From Methanofollis sp. (GTDB taxonomy: Archaea > Halobacteriota > Methanomicrobia > Methanomicrobiales > Methanofollaceae), in contig NZ_JAQVNX010000011.1 of assembly GCF_028702905.1 (NCBI RefSeq), positions 1 through 37,640 on the forward strand: a DNA stretch of 37,640 nucleotides, in the 5' to 3' direction. Position 1 is the first letter of the stretch. Every line of letters starts with the position of its first letter. The notes under the pieces are model-generated. The model was not told where the DNA came from and did not search any database. It saw only the letters and a program-made list of their open reading frames with translations. Positions 1 through 8,698 of this stretch are shown here, one piece after another. The position numbers and the translations under genes were made by a program.

Positions 1-175
1 AAGGTGAGGCACCCCGGACAGCGGATGACGTGGTACATCAAGGGGAGATCGGCACTGCTCTGTGAAAAAGATTCCTCTCTGCACCGGAACAGGATGGGGG
101 GTCTATCGTCACGCGGACAAAAGCGCAGCCGCCGAGTGTCACCCGGGCCATCCTGTTCCCGCGTATCCGGCCGTC
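1..175. other. stretch without a supported gene
   Basis: I see no convincing gene here. A plus-strand frame is open from the left edge to about base 234. It lacks a ribosome binding site, has poor codon use and runs into the better-supported minus-strand frame at 176-358. It could hold the end of a feature that lies left of the window. Confidence 0.4.
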
Positions 176-358
176 CTACCAGCGCCAGAGGCGCCCTCTC
201 TTTCCAGCAGCACCGCCTGTTCCGTGGACGATGATCTCCACCCGTACAGGGCCTGCGGCTTCTGCGGTCATCTCTCCGCACGCCCTGCAAGCCGGGCCGT
301 ACTTCTTCCCCCGGTGGATCTCTTCCTTGATCTGCGCTCCATAACTGTACCAGGTCAT
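176..358 (-). CDS. small hypothetical protein (60 aa)
   Basis: I do not recognise this protein. The start ATG (358-356) is chosen because a strong GGAGGTG ribosome binding site (373-367) lies 8 nt upstream; an in-frame upstream ATG at 400 lacks one. Codons are rich in ATC, AAG, GAG and CGG, as in the neighbouring real genes. The product is basic, begins MTWYSYGAQIKEE and contains one CRAC-G motif with two cysteines, which alone is not a zinc site. It has no membrane segment or signal peptide. It diverges from cofE, and an AT-rich element at 417-428 could act as a TATA box in both directions. A chance open frame remains possible. Confidence 0.42.
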   Translation of the reverse strand: MTWYSYGAQIKEEIHRGKKYGPACRACGEMTAEAAGPVRVEIIVHGTGGAAGKRGRLWRW

Positions 359-416
359 CTCTTTCACACCTCCGCGGACGGTAACCCCGCCCGCATGCAC
401 CAGAGGGGAGAGAGGG

Positions 417-428
417 TGGTATTAAAGG
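417..428. promoter_or_regulatory. possible TATA element upstream of cofE
   Basis: An AT-rich TATTAAAGG-like element stands out in GC-rich surroundings. It is about 40 nt before the cofE ribosome binding site (GGAGGAGG, 463-470). In reverse it is placed to serve the small minus-strand gene as well. This is a promoter inference from composition and spacing only. Confidence 0.3.
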
Positions 429-483
429 TATCCTTCGAGCCGGGACCGATGAGTATTAGTCCGGAGGAGGCGGATTGATCTTT

Positions 484-1224
484 ATGCAAATCCAGGTAAT
501 CCCTGTTGTGGGCCTTCCTATCATCCATCCCGGGGACCATCTTGCTGAGATGATCTGCAGCACGGCCACCCTCGAAGACGGCGACATCCTCTGCATCGCC
601 TCCTCGGTCTACTCCAAGGCGCACGGGCATATCCGCAGTCTCGACGAGATCGCCCCCTCGGAAAACGCCCTGCGCATCGCACAAAAGACCCGTGAGGATC
701 CGCGGTTCGTCCAGGCCGTCCTTGACGACACGACCGACGTCATCCTGGAAGAACCCTTCATCCTCTCCGAGACGGTCACCGGCCACGTGGGCGTGCGGGC
801 GGGCATCGACCACTCCAATATCGAGGACGGCATGATCATCCGCCTCCCCCCCGATCCGATGGGCGCCGCCGAAGGCATGCGCCGGGAGATCGGCCGGATC
901 TGCGGGAAGGACGTCAGGGTGATCATCACCGACACCTGCGGGCGTTCGTTCAGGCGGGGCCAGACCGGCGTCGCCATCGGGTGGAGCGGCATGACGGCGA
1001 TCCGTGACTTCCGCGGCGACCACGACCTCTTCGGCCACACCCTGGAGATCACGGAGGAGGCGGTGATCGATGAGATCGCCGGTTTCTCGAACTTCATGAT
1101 GGGCGAGAGCAACAACGGCGTTCCCGCCGTCGTCTTCAGGAACTGCGGGGCGTGGAACGGGCACGACAGCCTCCACTTCAGCAAGAGGGAAGATATCATC
1201 AGGCAGTCGCTCGGCCGGAACTGA
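484..1224 (+). CDS. cofE: coenzyme F420-0:L-glutamate ligase CofE
   Basis: CofE adds glutamate residues to F420-0 in a GTP-dependent reaction, giving the gamma-linked polyglutamate tail of coenzyme F420, the deazaflavin hydride carrier of methanogenesis. The protein (246 aa) is full length for the family. It opens with the typical VIPVVGLPII...GDHLAEM segment and carries the conserved ITDTCGRSFRRGQTGVAIG region (about residues 141-160) and the later GESNNGVPAVV stretch. ATG 484 gives the family-like MQIQVIPVVGLP start. An in-frame TTG at 475, 7 nt after GGAGG (463-467), is a serious alternative that adds three residues. A seven-T run directly after the stop probably ends the transcript. Confidence 0.93.
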   Translation: MQIQVIPVVGLPIIHPGDHLAEMICSTATLEDGDILCIASSVYSKAHGHIRSLDEIAPSENALRIAQKTREDPRFVQAVLDDTTDVILEEPFILSETVTGHVGVRAGIDHSNIEDGMIIRLPPDPMGAAEGMRREIGRICGKDVRVIITDTCGRSFRRGQTGVAIGWSGMTAIRDFRGDHDLFGHTLEITEEAVIDEIAGFSNFMMGESNNGVPAVVFRNCGAWNGHDSLHFSKREDIIRQSLGRN

Positions 1225-1226
1225 AC

Positions 1227-1238
1227 CTCTTTTTTTCC
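1227..1238 (+). terminator. poly-T terminator of cofE
   Basis: A run of seven T (1230-1236) lies six nucleotides after the cofE stop codon, in GC-rich DNA. Oligo-T tracts are the intrinsic termination signal of archaeal RNA polymerase and the target of FttA, whose gene is in this window. Confidence 0.55.
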
Positions 1239-1366
1239 GTGGCGGGACTGCGGATCGGATGCCGTGAGATCGGAAACTCTCTGCATGGCCTTAATTAAGA
1301 GCGTCCGCGACTGACAGGAACGATGGCCCCCCTCTCTGCAATCTTTCTGTCCTTTTGAACGTAGGA

Positions 1367-1549
1367 GAAGGCGGTTGATTGGCACTCTCCTCCGGGGGGC
1401 TGCCGCCCCCCGGTCCCCCTGCCATTAGGATAGGGGGTGGATGGCAATCTCCCTTCTCAGGATCTCTGTTCTGTCTTCCCGGGGCCAATCTTGAGCAGGG
1501 GTCCGGGGGCGTTAGTCCCCCGGTTCAGATTGCGGGGAAGGCAGTGGAG
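1367..1549. repeat. dispersed GC-rich structured repeat, copy R1
   Basis: This is one member of a repeat family with at least seven partial or full copies here (R1-R7). Order of parts: a lead-in GAAGGCGGTTGATTGGCACT; a perfect stem-loop CCGGGGGG-CTGC-CGCCCCCCGG type; GGTCCCCC and ATTAGGATAG; a central segment with CTGTCTTCCC; GGGGTCCGGGGG; AGTCCCCCGG; and a closing GGGGAAGGCAGTGGA. R1 has the short form, with no hairpin between the last two G/C blocks. Apart from the cofE terminator, this repeat is the main content of the 480-base gap between cofE and secG. Short frames across it are by-products of the repeat. Confidence 0.85.
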
Positions 1550-1707
1550 TCACACAGTTTGTCATGGAGTCGTGAGGATATATCGATCCGATCATGAGGG
1601 TTCCGCCAGAGCACCGCACCCCCCATCCCGCCGCAGAAAAAACAGCACCCCCTCTTGCGTCACGCCCGACGAAAATCCAGGGCCGCCACCGACCCGAAAA
1701 AAGGTAT

Positions 1708-1866
1708 TCAGTAGAAGGTGTTCAGCACAAAGATGAAGACCCCGACTGCTGCCGCGATTGCGAGCACATAGGTGGGGTTGATGTGGAACGCCCTGCGGTC
1801 CTCGCTGTCATAATAGTTCACGAGACCTGCAGACGATACAAGCCGCCCGCCACTCTTTTTTGCCAT
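1708..1866 (-). CDS. secG: preprotein translocase subunit Sec61-beta (SecG)
   Basis: This is the small tail-anchored beta subunit of the archaeal SecYE-beta channel, which moves proteins across or into the cytoplasmic membrane. The 52-residue product has the family pattern: a basic N-terminus (MAKKSGGRLVSSAGL), the conserved YYDSEDRRAFHINP segment before the membrane, and a single C-terminal transmembrane helix (about residues 33-50) with almost nothing outside. Length is normal for archaeal Sec61-beta. It diverges from the amidohydrolase gene across 45 bp that contain one TATA element. The predicted transcription start falls at or next to the ATG, so the mRNA may be leaderless; no ribosome binding site is visible. 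Confidence 0.9.
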   Translation of the reverse strand: MAKKSGGRLVSSAGLVNYYDSEDRRAFHINPTYVLAIAAAVGVFIFVLNTFY

Positions 1867-1885
1867 GGGTTCTGGTTTCTCATTC

Positions 1886-1899
1886 AATATATATAAAAT
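1886..1899. promoter_or_regulatory. shared TATA box between secG and the amidohydrolase gene
   Basis: The AT run AATATATATAAAAT is nearly symmetric and is the only TATA-like sequence in the 45-bp gap. Its centre (about 1892) is about 26 nt from the secG ATG (1866) on the minus strand and about 20-26 nt from ATG 1912 or 1918 on the plus strand. That is the usual TATA-to-start distance in archaea. One element could therefore serve both genes, with very short or absent leaders. Confidence 0.6.
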
Positions 1900-1911
1900 C
1901 GGTGTCAACGG

Positions 1912-2952
1912 ATGGATATGCACGAGCAGGTGTACCGGGGCCTGGCCCTCCTCGGCGCGGACTTTGAGCCGTCCCGCGTGGCGATCGTCGTCGAAAATGG
2001 AAGGATCACCAGGATCGAGGACGACCCCGCCGCACCCGACCTCTGGATCTGTCCCGCATTCTTCAACGCCCATACCCATCTCGGCGACACCGTGGCGATG
2101 GACTGCGCCACCTGCGGCGACCTCACCGCACTTGTCACCCCCCCGCACGGCCTCAAACACCGCATCCTCGCGGCAACGCCGCGGGACCGCCTGGTTGCCG
2201 GCATGCGCGCGAGCATCGGGGCCATGCGGGCGACCGGCACGGCAGGCTTCGCCGACTTCAGGGAAGGCGGGCCTGACGGGGTCTCGGCCCTGAGAGAGGC
2301 GCTCCGCGGCGAGGCGGCCACCCCTGTCATCTTCGGCCGTGAAGGAGGGGAGATGGCGGCCGACGGCATCGGGATCAGCAGCGTCAGGGACGTCGCCGGC
2401 GTCGAGGCGCAGGTGGCCGCCGCACGGGCCGCCGGAAAGAAAGTGGCCTTCCATGCAGGGGAACGCGACCCCGACGACATCGACGGCGCCCTCGCCTTCG
2501 AGCCCGACCTCCTCGTCCACTGCACCCACGCCACCGACAGGCAACTACGGGCGATCGCCGACGCCGGAATCCCGATCGCCGTCTGCATGCGTTCGAACTG
2601 GATACTCGGCGTGACCCGCGGGCAGGACCACCCACCTCTCCGGCGAATGGCCGAACTCGGCTGCACCTTCTACCTCGGCACCGACAACGTCATGTTCGTC
2701 CAGCCCGACATGCTCCGCGAGATGGCATTCTGCGAGACAGTCTCGCGCCTCCCTGCCGATCAGGTGCTGCGCGCCGCCGTCGGGGGCGCCGCCCTCGCGG
2801 GCAGATCCTGCCTCCTGGACACAGGGAATCATGCGAATTTTATCATAATAAACCCCGGATATGCGAATCTCCGGTTCAGCACCGACCCTCGGTCCTCGAT
2901 CGTCCGGAGAGTAGACGGGAATGTCATCCGGGAAACTGTTATAAATCCATAA
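1912..2952 (+). CDS. amidohydrolase-superfamily metal-dependent hydrolase
   Basis: This is a cytosolic TIM-barrel hydrolase of the amidohydrolase superfamily (relatives: cytosine deaminase, chlorohydrolases, methylthioadenosine/adenosine deaminases); the substrate cannot be told from sequence. Metal ligands are visible in order: NAHTH (His54 and His56), FHAGE (His181, Glu184), VHCTHA (His203/His206) and GTDN (Asp258). The His-Ala-Gly-Glu pattern is typical of the deaminase branch. The N- and C-terminal segments (VAIVVENGRITRI; ANFIIINPG) fit the small beta-sandwich that flanks the barrel. Length (346 aa) is slightly short but complete. No ribosome binding site precedes ATG 1912, in keeping with a leaderless mRNA; ATG 1918 is an alternative start. 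Confidence 0.8.
   Translation: MDMHEQVYRGLALLGADFEPSRVAIVVENGRITRIEDDPAAPDLWICPAFFNAHTHLGDTVAMDCATCGDLTALVTPPHGLKHRILAATPRDRLVAGMRASIGAMRATGTAGFADFREGGPDGVSALREALRGEAATPVIFGREGGEMAADGIGISSVRDVAGVEAQVAAARAAGKKVAFHAGERDPDDIDGALAFEPDLLVHCTHATDRQLRAIADAGIPIAVCMRSNWILGVTRGQDHPPLRRMAELGCTFYLGTDNVMFVQPDMLREMAFCETVSRLPADQVLRAAVGGAALAGRSCLLDTGNHANFIIINPGYANLRFSTDPRSSIVRRVDGNVIRETVINP
2939..2948 (+). promoter_or_regulatory. TATA box for the uspA-CBS unit
   Basis: TTATAAATCC lies within the last codons of the amidohydrolase gene, about 25 nt before a likely transcription start near 2968 and ahead of the GGAGGTG ribosome binding site at 2981-2987. It suggests that uspA has its own promoter and does not depend on read-through. 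Confidence 0.5.
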
Positions 2953-2992
2953 AAGGAATTATGTTGCAAGTTTCGTTTTTGGAGGTGCAGTT

Positions 2993-3418
2993 ATGTTCCA
3001 GAAAATCGTCGTCGCCGTCGACGGGTCAGAGATAAGCCAGAAGGCATTCGAGGTCGCTCTCTCGGAGGCGAAAATGTGGAATGCCGCGCTCCACCTGATC
3101 TATGTCGTCGAAACCAGCAGGTTCTCGTCCCTTCCCATGGACAACACCATGGAAGTCATCTACTCCCTGCTGGAGAAGGAAGGCCGGGAGATCTTTGAGA
3201 AGAGCACCGCACAGGCTGCCGCCGAAGGGATATCCATCGTCACCCATCTCAGGGACGGACACGCCGGAACCGAGGTTCTCGCCCTCGCCGAAGAACTGCA
3301 GGCCGACCTGATCGTCATCGGGTCACGCGGCAAGAGCGGCATCGACCGTCTGCTCCTCGGCAGTGTGTCCGCCCATGTCGTCCAGGACAGCAGGTGCACA
3401 ACAATGGTGGTGAGATAA
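2993..3418 (+). CDS. universal stress protein UspA family
   Basis: Single-domain UspA protein (141 aa, normal length) with the Rossmann-like fold. It begins with the classic KIVVAVDGSEISQKAFEVA strand-helix and ends with the nucleotide-binding signature GSRGKSG followed by LLLGSVS, the G-x2-G-x9-G-S pattern of the ATP-binding subclass. The role is probably a cytosolic ATP-dependent stress or energy sensor; no partner is proved. The start is firm, with GGAGGTG 5 nt upstream of the ATG. The stop overlaps the beginning of the CBS-domain gene. UspA plus CBS pairing suggests that both proteins sense adenine nucleotides. Confidence 0.9.
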   Translation: MFQKIVVAVDGSEISQKAFEVALSEAKMWNAALHLIYVVETSRFSSLPMDNTMEVIYSLLEKEGREIFEKSTAQAAAEGISIVTHLRDGHAGTEVLALAEELQADLIVIGSRGKSGIDRLLLGSVSAHVVQDSRCTTMVVR

Positions 3419-4299
3419 TTCCCGAAACGGCAGATGACATGCATGTCATCGACTACATGACAAAGGATGTCGTCTCTGTCGAAATACCCAGCAACCGGGA
3501 CGATATCCTCAAGATCCTGAAAAGGACCGGGATCTCGGGCGTGCCGGTCCTTGAAAAAGGGAAGGTCGTCGGCGTGGTGACCAGGAAAGACCTCCTCAGA
3601 AAGTCGGAGGAGACCCAGGTCGCCCTCCTGATGTCCCGCAGCCCGATCGTGATCAGTGCCGCCGCCACCATTGCCGAAGCCGCCACCCTGATGAGCAAGG
3701 ACAATTTCCGCAGGCTGCCGGTCGTGGACGACGACGGGAAACTCGTCGGCCTGATCAGCGTCGCCGACATCATTGCCGCCGTCGCCCAGCTCAGGATCAA
3801 GGACGAGATCAAGGACCACTGCGTGAGCACCACCTTTGCCCTCTGGGAAGAGACGCCCCTCCCCCTCGTCGGCAGGATCATGGAGATCTCCGACGTCGAG
3901 GCCGTCCCGATCATGGACGACAAAGGCAGGGTTGCAGGGATCATCTCAGAACGCGATCTCATCCGCAGCTCGCACATCGAGGACTCTGTCGAGGTCTCCG
4001 ACTTCTCGAACGGAACCGACGACGACGAATGGACATGGGAGAGCATCAGGGACATGCATGTCATCAGTTACGGTGTCTCGAAGGTGAAACTCCCGGAAAG
4101 ACCGGTCAAGACGGCCATGGTCAGAAACGTGATCACCGTCCCGAAGAATGCAACGGTGAGCGAGTGCGCTCTTCTGATGAAGCGTTCCCGTCTCGACCAG
4201 CTCCCGGTGGTCAACGGCGACAAAAAACTCATCGCCATGCTCTTTGACCGCGACCTCATCAGGGTGCTCTGTGAGGAACCCGGGAACAACAACCTTTAA
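3394..4299 (+). CDS. protein with four CBS domains
   Basis: The protein has two Bateman modules and no other recognisable domain (301 aa). The CBS motifs lie at roughly residues 16-70, 78-135, 143-200 and 236-297. Each ends with the usual 'GVVTRKDLL / GLISVADII / GIISERDLI / AMLFDRDLI' strand-helix. CBS pairs commonly bind AMP, ATP or SAM, so this is likely a nucleotide-responsive regulator of another enzyme or transporter. The GTG start at 3394 overlaps uspA by 25 nt and lacks a clear ribosome binding site. An in-frame ATG at 3439 (MHVIDYMTKDVV) matches the 'MHVISYGVSKV' segment before the fourth motif, so it could be the true start. A linker of acidic residues (about 200-222) separates the modules. 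Confidence 0.85.
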   Translation: MHNNGGEIIPETADDMHVIDYMTKDVVSVEIPSNRDDILKILKRTGISGVPVLEKGKVVGVVTRKDLLRKSEETQVALLMSRSPIVISAAATIAEAATLMSKDNFRRLPVVDDDGKLVGLISVADIIAAVAQLRIKDEIKDHCVSTTFALWEETPLPLVGRIMEISDVEAVPIMDDKGRVAGIISERDLIRSSHIEDSVEVSDFSNGTDDDEWTWESIRDMHVISYGVSKVKLPERPVKTAMVRNVITVPKNATVSECALLMKRSRLDQLPVVNGDKKLIAMLFDRDLIRVLCEEPGNNNL

Positions 4300-4370
4300 A
4301 TTTCTTCGTGTCCCTTATAACAGATAACGCTTTTACCAACTTTTAGCGTGTAATTTTTGGGGGTATTTCA

Positions 4371-5012
4371 GTGCCTGAGATGTATCAGGAAATATTAAAG
4401 GGCACCACGACAGTGGGGCTCGTATTCCATGACGGCATCGTCCTTGCGACCGAGAGACGTGCGACGATGGGTAATTTGATCGCCAGCAAAAAGGCAAAGA
4501 AGGTTTACCAGATCGCTGATCGCATCGGGATGACGACCGCCGGCGGCGTCGGCGACGCCCAGCAACTCGCCCGTCTCATGCAGGTTGAGTGTAACCTCTA
4601 CAAGGTCCGCCACGGGAAAACCATCACGGTTGTGGCGGCGGCGACACTCCTCTCCAACTATCTCCAGCAGAACCGGTATTACCCGTACTATGTCCAGCTC
4701 CTCGTCGGTGGCGTGGACAGGAACGGCCCGAGCGTGTATTCAGTCGACGCCATGGGCGGCGCCTCGAAGGAAGACGACATCGTCTCGACCGGATCGGGCT
4801 CGCCGATGGCGTACGGCGTACTTGAAGACCGTTTCACGGCCGACATGGGCGAAGAACAGGCTGCAGCACTTGCGATCCGGGCCCTGAAGGCTGCGATGCG
4901 CCGTGACTCGGCATCGGGCGAGGATATCAGTGTTGTCGTCATCATGAAAGACAAGTATGAAGAACGTGCTGTTGAGGTCACAAAAGGAAACAGCCCAGAA
5001 TTAGCCCACTAA
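4371..5012 (+). CDS. psmB: archaeal 20S proteasome beta subunit
   Basis: This is the catalytic N-terminal-nucleophile threonine protease of the 20S proteasome (213 aa precursor). A short propeptide, [11 protein letters not shown], is cleaved after Gly11 to expose Thr12. In mature numbering Thr1, Asp/Glu17 (Glu in ATERR), Lys33 (SKKAKK) and the STGSGSP serine (Ser129 region) are all present, so the enzyme looks active. The GTG start is preferred because GGGGGT (4359-4364) is 6 nt upstream; ATG 4380 is an alternative. The fttA gene follows 22 nt downstream, probably as one operon. The 71-nt gap upstream has AT-rich elements (TTTAAATTT at 4295-4303; CTTATAAC at 4314-4321) that could be its promoter. 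Confidence 0.95.
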   Translation: MPEMYQEILKGTTTVGLVFHDGIVLATERRATMGNLIASKKAKKVYQIADRIGMTTAGGVGDAQQLARLMQVECNLYKVRHGKTITVVAAATLLSNYLQQNRYYPYYVQLLVGGVDRNGPSVYSVDAMGGASKEDDIVSTGSGSPMAYGVLEDRFTADMGEEQAAALAIRALKAAMRRDSASGEDISVVVIMKDKYEERAVEVTKGNSPELAH

Positions 5013-5034
5013 ATTCTTTTTTAGGACGATTTTA

Positions 5035-6924
5035 ATGCTCATAGAGGACAGACTCAAGGAACTCAGGGATAAGATCAATGCCAAGGTTCCCCCCGGTATC
5101 ACCATCTCTGACGTCGAATTCGAAGGCCCGGAACTGGTCATCTATACCGATGATCCGAAGAAATTCGCCGACCAGGAGGACCTGATCAAGGTTCTTGCAC
5201 GAGATCTGCGCAAGCGTATCGTCGTGCGGCCGAACATCCTCGAGGACCCGGAGACGGCGGCCACGAAGATCAAGGCGGTCGTGCCGGACAATGCCGGAAT
5301 ATCAGATATATTTTTCGACCCCGACACCGGCGAGGTGCTCATCGAAGCAGAAAAGCCAGGCGTCGTCATCGGCAAGAACGGGTCGACCCTCCGCGACATC
5401 ACCAAGAACACCTGCTGGACGCCGAAAGTGGTCCGCACCCCCCCCATAGAGAGTTCGAGCGTCAAGCAAGTCCGTCAGTTTCTCAGGTCGGTCAAGGACG
5501 AGAGAAAAACATTCCTCCGGACCATCGGGAGGCGCATCCACCGCGACGTGATCGCGAAGGACCAGTGGGTCAGGGTGACGACCCTCGGGTGCTGCCGGGA
5601 AGTCGGCCGGGCGGCCTTTCTCCTCACGACGCCGGAGAGCAAGGTGCTCATCGACTGCGGCGAAAAGCCGGGAAGCGCCACGAGCACGCCGTACCTCTAT
5701 GTCCCGGAGATCTCTCCGCTGACCTCTCTCGACGCCGTGGTCCTCACCCACGCTCACCTCGACCACTGTGCCCTCGTGCCCCTGCTCTTCAAGTACGGAT
5801 ACGACGGTCCAGTGTACTCGACCCCGCCGACGCGTGACCTTGCCACCATGCTCCAGCTCGACTACCTCGACGTGGTCAAGAAGGATGCAGGGAGGCAGCC
5901 GTACACTTCCAATGAGGTAAAGGAGTACATCAAGCACTCGATCACCCTCAATTACGGGTCTGTCACCGATATCGCACCCGACATCAAGCTCACCTTCCAC
6001 AACGCGGGCCACATCCTGGGATCGGCCATCGCTCACTTCCATGTCGGCGACGGCCTGTACAACATCGCCTTCACCGGCGATTTCAACTACCAGAAGACCA
6101 GGCTCTTCTCACCGGCGGTCTCAAGTTTCCCACGTCTCGAAGCGCTGTTCATGGAGAGCACCTACGGCGGTGCGAACGATTTCCAGCCGCCGCGTGAAGT
6201 AGCCGAGGCCAAGCTCTACGAGATCGTCAACAGGACGATCAACCGCGGCGGCAAGGTTGTCATCCCGGCCTTCGCCGTCGGCAGGTCGCAGGAGGTCATG
6301 CTCGCCCTTGAGGAGGGGATGAGGAAGGAGAAGATCCCGAAGGTGAAGGTCTACCTGGACGGCATGATCAAGGAGGCGACGGCGATCCACACGACCTATC
6401 CCGAATACCTCAACGCCGATCTCCGCAACCAGATCTTCCGGGACGGCATGAACCCCTTCCTCGCCGACTGCTTCATCCAGGTGGACTCGTCCGACCTGCG
6501 GGAGAAGGTCATCGGCGGCGACCCCTGCGTGATCGTCACGACGAGCGGCATGCTCAACGGCGGCCCTGTGATGGAGTACCTCTACGCCCTCGCACCCGAC
6601 GAGAGGAACACCCTCATTTTCGTCGGGTATCAGGCCGACGGCACCTTCGGGCGGCGCCTCCAGAAGGGCTGGCGGGAGATCCCGATCGGCAACCGCGAGA
6701 CGATGGTCCTCAAGCTCGATATCGACACGGTGGACGGGTTCTCCGGGCACTCCGACCGGAAGCAGTTGATGGGGTTCATCCAGCACCTCCAGCCGCGGCC
6801 AGAGAAGATCTTCACGATCCACGGGGACGAGGGGAGCACCATCGACCTTGCAAGCTCGATCTACAAGCGTTTCCACATCGAGACGCGCGCGCCCCTGAAC
6901 CTCGAGACCTACCGTATGGTTTAA
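5035..6924 (+). CDS. fttA: transcription termination factor FttA (aCPSF1), KH/beta-CASP ribonuclease
   Basis: FttA is the archaeal CPSF73 homologue, a metallo-beta-lactamase/beta-CASP nuclease that cleaves nascent RNA at U-rich 3' ends and ends transcription; it also has 5'-3' exonuclease activity. The 629-residue protein has the full architecture: an N-terminal KH-like region (about 1-70), a KH domain with VIGKNG (111-116), the metallo-beta-lactamase domain with HAHLDH (239-244) and the later GHILGSA and FTGDFNY motifs, the beta-CASP insertion with [10 protein letters not shown], and the C-terminal SGHSD motif. ATG 5035 lies 22 nt after psmB. The gene is followed after 7 nt by an MFS transporter gene. 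All catalytic motifs appear intact. Confidence 0.95.
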   Translation: MLIEDRLKELRDKINAKVPPGITISDVEFEGPELVIYTDDPKKFADQEDLIKVLARDLRKRIVVRPNILEDPETAATKIKAVVPDNAGISDIFFDPDTGEVLIEAEKPGVVIGKNGSTLRDITKNTCWTPKVVRTPPIESSSVKQVRQFLRSVKDERKTFLRTIGRRIHRDVIAKDQWVRVTTLGCCREVGRAAFLLTTPESKVLIDCGEKPGSATSTPYLYVPEISPLTSLDAVVLTHAHLDHCALVPLLFKYGYDGPVYSTPPTRDLATMLQLDYLDVVKKDAGRQPYTSNEVKEYIKHSITLNYGSVTDIAPDIKLTFHNAGHILGSAIAHFHVGDGLYNIAFTGDFNYQKTRLFSPAVSSFPRLEALFMESTYGGANDFQPPREVAEAKLYEIVNRTINRGGKVVIPAFAVGRSQEVMLALEEGMRKEKIPKVKVYLDGMIKEATAIHTTYPEYLNADLRNQIFRDGMNPFLADCFIQVDSSDLREKVIGGDPCVIVTTSGMLNGGPVMEYLYALAPDERNTLIFVGYQADGTFGRRLQKGWREIPIGNRETMVLKLDIDTVDGFSGHSDRKQLMGFIQHLQPRPEKIFTIHGDEGSTIDLASSIYKRFHIETRAPLNLETYRMV

Positions 6925-6931
6925 AGACAGC

Positions 6932-7996
6932 ATGAAGCAGCGCCTCCCCATCCTGCTCGGCGTCTTTGTCGTGATGGCGCTTTCGAACGCGATCGTGCCC
7001 GTGCTGCCGGCCCTCGCCGATGGGCCGGCCTTGCAGGGCGCCCTTTTTTCCGCATACTTTCTCGGGGCTTTTCTCACGGTCCTGCCGGCAGGGGTCCTCT
7101 CCGACAGGGTGGGTCGGGTGCCCCTGATACGGGCCGGCCTTGTCCTGACACTCGCGAGCGGAGCGGCGATCCTTGCCTTCCCCGACCCTCTGGTCCTCCT
7201 TGCAGCACGGGGCATCGAGGGGATCGGCGCCGGTCTCTTCGTGCCCGCGGCGATGTCCTGGATCAATCTCCAGACAGACCACGAGCATATGAGCGGCAAC
7301 TTCATCGCCGCCCTGAATGTCGGTCTGGTCTCCGGCCTTCTCGGGGCAGGCTTTCTCAGCGATGTGGCAGGGATCATGGGCGGGGTTGCGGTCTTCACCG
7401 CGGCGACGGTGGTGCCGCTCGTGCTCTCGGGTCTGATGGCGGAGGCAAACGCTCCCGAAGGGAGAAATGGCGGGCTCATCGGGATCGGAAAGAACTATTT
7501 CTGGCTGTATGTCTCGGCGATCGTCCTTGTCGGCGCGACCGGGGCGGTGACGGCGATCTATCCGGACTTCACCGGCGAGACGCCGGCAACCCTGAGCCTG
7601 CAACTCGGGATGATGAACGTGGCGACGATCTTCGCCTCCATCGCAGCGTCACGGGCCCACCTGGCACCGATCCCGACAATACGGGCGTCGGCCGTGGTGA
7701 TGGCCGCGGCGGTCGCCTTCTCCTATCTCACCCCGCTCGCGTTCGTGCTCGTCGGCGGGATCGCCGGCGTGGTGATGATCGCCCAGATAAATTACCTTGC
7801 AGCAGACCAGGCGAAACAGGGGGCGGTGATGGGTCTCTTCAATGCGTCGAGTTATGCGGGGATGACCCTCCTCCCCTTTATGGCGGGAGTGGTCGCGGAA
7901 ATAAATGGATTTATGATGGCATTTGCGGTCACCGCCGTCCTGTCGGCCATGATGGCCGTCACCATCGGGCGGTGCCGGTGCCCGGTATCACACTGA
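6932..7996 (+). CDS. major facilitator superfamily transporter
   Basis: Integral membrane protein of 354 aa with about 10-12 hydrophobic segments and the MFS motif A between TM2 and TM3 (GVLSDRVGRVPLIR). A break near residue 180-190 (EANAPEGRNGG) fits the central cytoplasmic loop between the two six-helix halves. It is short for the superfamily (usually about 400 aa), mainly because the loops are tight. The substrate is unknown; the motif A pattern resembles drug/proton antiporter-like members. It starts 7 nt after fttA with a poor ribosome binding site and may be translated by coupling. It is followed by a small unknown gene after 13 nt. Confidence 0.85.
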   Translation: MKQRLPILLGVFVVMALSNAIVPVLPALADGPALQGALFSAYFLGAFLTVLPAGVLSDRVGRVPLIRAGLVLTLASGAAILAFPDPLVLLAARGIEGIGAGLFVPAAMSWINLQTDHEHMSGNFIAALNVGLVSGLLGAGFLSDVAGIMGGVAVFTAATVVPLVLSGLMAEANAPEGRNGGLIGIGKNYFWLYVSAIVLVGATGAVTAIYPDFTGETPATLSLQLGMMNVATIFASIAASRAHLAPIPTIRASAVVMAAAVAFSYLTPLAFVLVGGIAGVVMIAQINYLAADQAKQGAVMGLFNASSYAGMTLLPFMAGVVAEINGFMMAFAVTAVLSAMMAVTIGRCRCPVSH

Positions 7997-8009
7997 ATCG
8001 GAGATTACC

Positions 8010-8432
8010 ATGACAGAAAAGAATGCATTTGAAAACCTGAAAGGTTCGGGTGTCGATGAGAAGTTTGTGTCCATCGGGGTCTCGCCCGGAGTACAGATCG
8101 ACATTCTCGAACTCCAGCGTCTCAGCCGCAGATACGGTTTCCGTGCCGTCGTGTATTTCGAGGAGGAGATGGCACAGGCAGGGGACCTTGCGGCGGACGA
8201 AAAGGAGTACGCGGACGTGCCCGAGAGCGATCGACCCTTCGTCTCTGTCGACGACTTCCTGAAATTTGCCCGCGAGTACGATCCCTACTCCTTCGACATC
8301 CGCCTCAAGGAACTCCCGATCATGATCGAGGTCGTGTCCGTGGGGGAGATCGCGGGCACGCCCTATGTAACCGGCCTGATGCCCTTCCTCGACGAACTCG
8401 ACACTTTCGAGGAGCCCGAGGTTATGGGGTGA
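8010..8432 (+). CDS. conserved-looking hypothetical protein (140 aa)
   Basis: I do not recognise a family. It is a soluble, acidic protein (runs such as FEEEMAQAGDLAADEKEY) with an N-terminal helical part and a C-terminal part rich in beta-type segments (PIMIEVVSVGEIAGTPYVTGLMPF). It has no signal peptide, no transmembrane helix and no cysteines for metal binding. The start is supported by CGGAG 6-7 nt before the ATG. It is the last gene of the psmB-fttA-MFS run, 13 nt after the transporter gene, so it is likely co-transcribed. An A9 run and then the R2 repeat follow. Confidence 0.75.
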   Translation: MTEKNAFENLKGSGVDEKFVSIGVSPGVQIDILELQRLSRRYGFRAVVYFEEEMAQAGDLAADEKEYADVPESDRPFVSVDDFLKFAREYDPYSFDIRLKELPIMIEVVSVGEIAGTPYVTGLMPFLDELDTFEEPEVMG

Positions 8433-8497
8433 AGGAGCCCGAAAAAAAAATCGCGTGTGAAAAAGTTCTGTAAAAATTCTGATCGTGAGTGACCGTG

Positions 8498-8698
8498 CCG
8501 GGGGGTTTCACCCCCCGGTCCCCCCAACATTAGGATAGAGGTGGGATTGCAATCCCCCTCTTCAGAATCTCCTGCTCTGTCTTCCCCGGCTCTATCCTAT
8601 AGATCGGGGGTCCGGGGGCTGCGAACGAAGTGAGCACGAGAAAACCGTAGGTTTTCGAGGTAGTCCCCCGGCGAAGGGTTTTAGGGAAGGCAGTTGAT
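8498..8698. repeat. dispersed structured repeat, copy R2a (long form)
   Basis: This copy starts with the perfect stem CCGGGGGG-TTTCA-CCCCCCGG and the TCCCCCC...ATTAGGATAG arm. It then has the central part with CTGTCTTCCCC, and CTATCCTAT...GGGGGTCCGGGGG, which is the inverse of the left arm. It carries an extra hairpin: GAAAACC (8640-8646), loop GTA, GGTTTTC (8650-8656), framed by CGA and CGAGG. It ends in AGTCCCCCGG and GGGAAGGCAGTTGA. The 434-base gap between 8432 and 8867 consists almost entirely of R2a and R2b. Confidence 0.85.
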
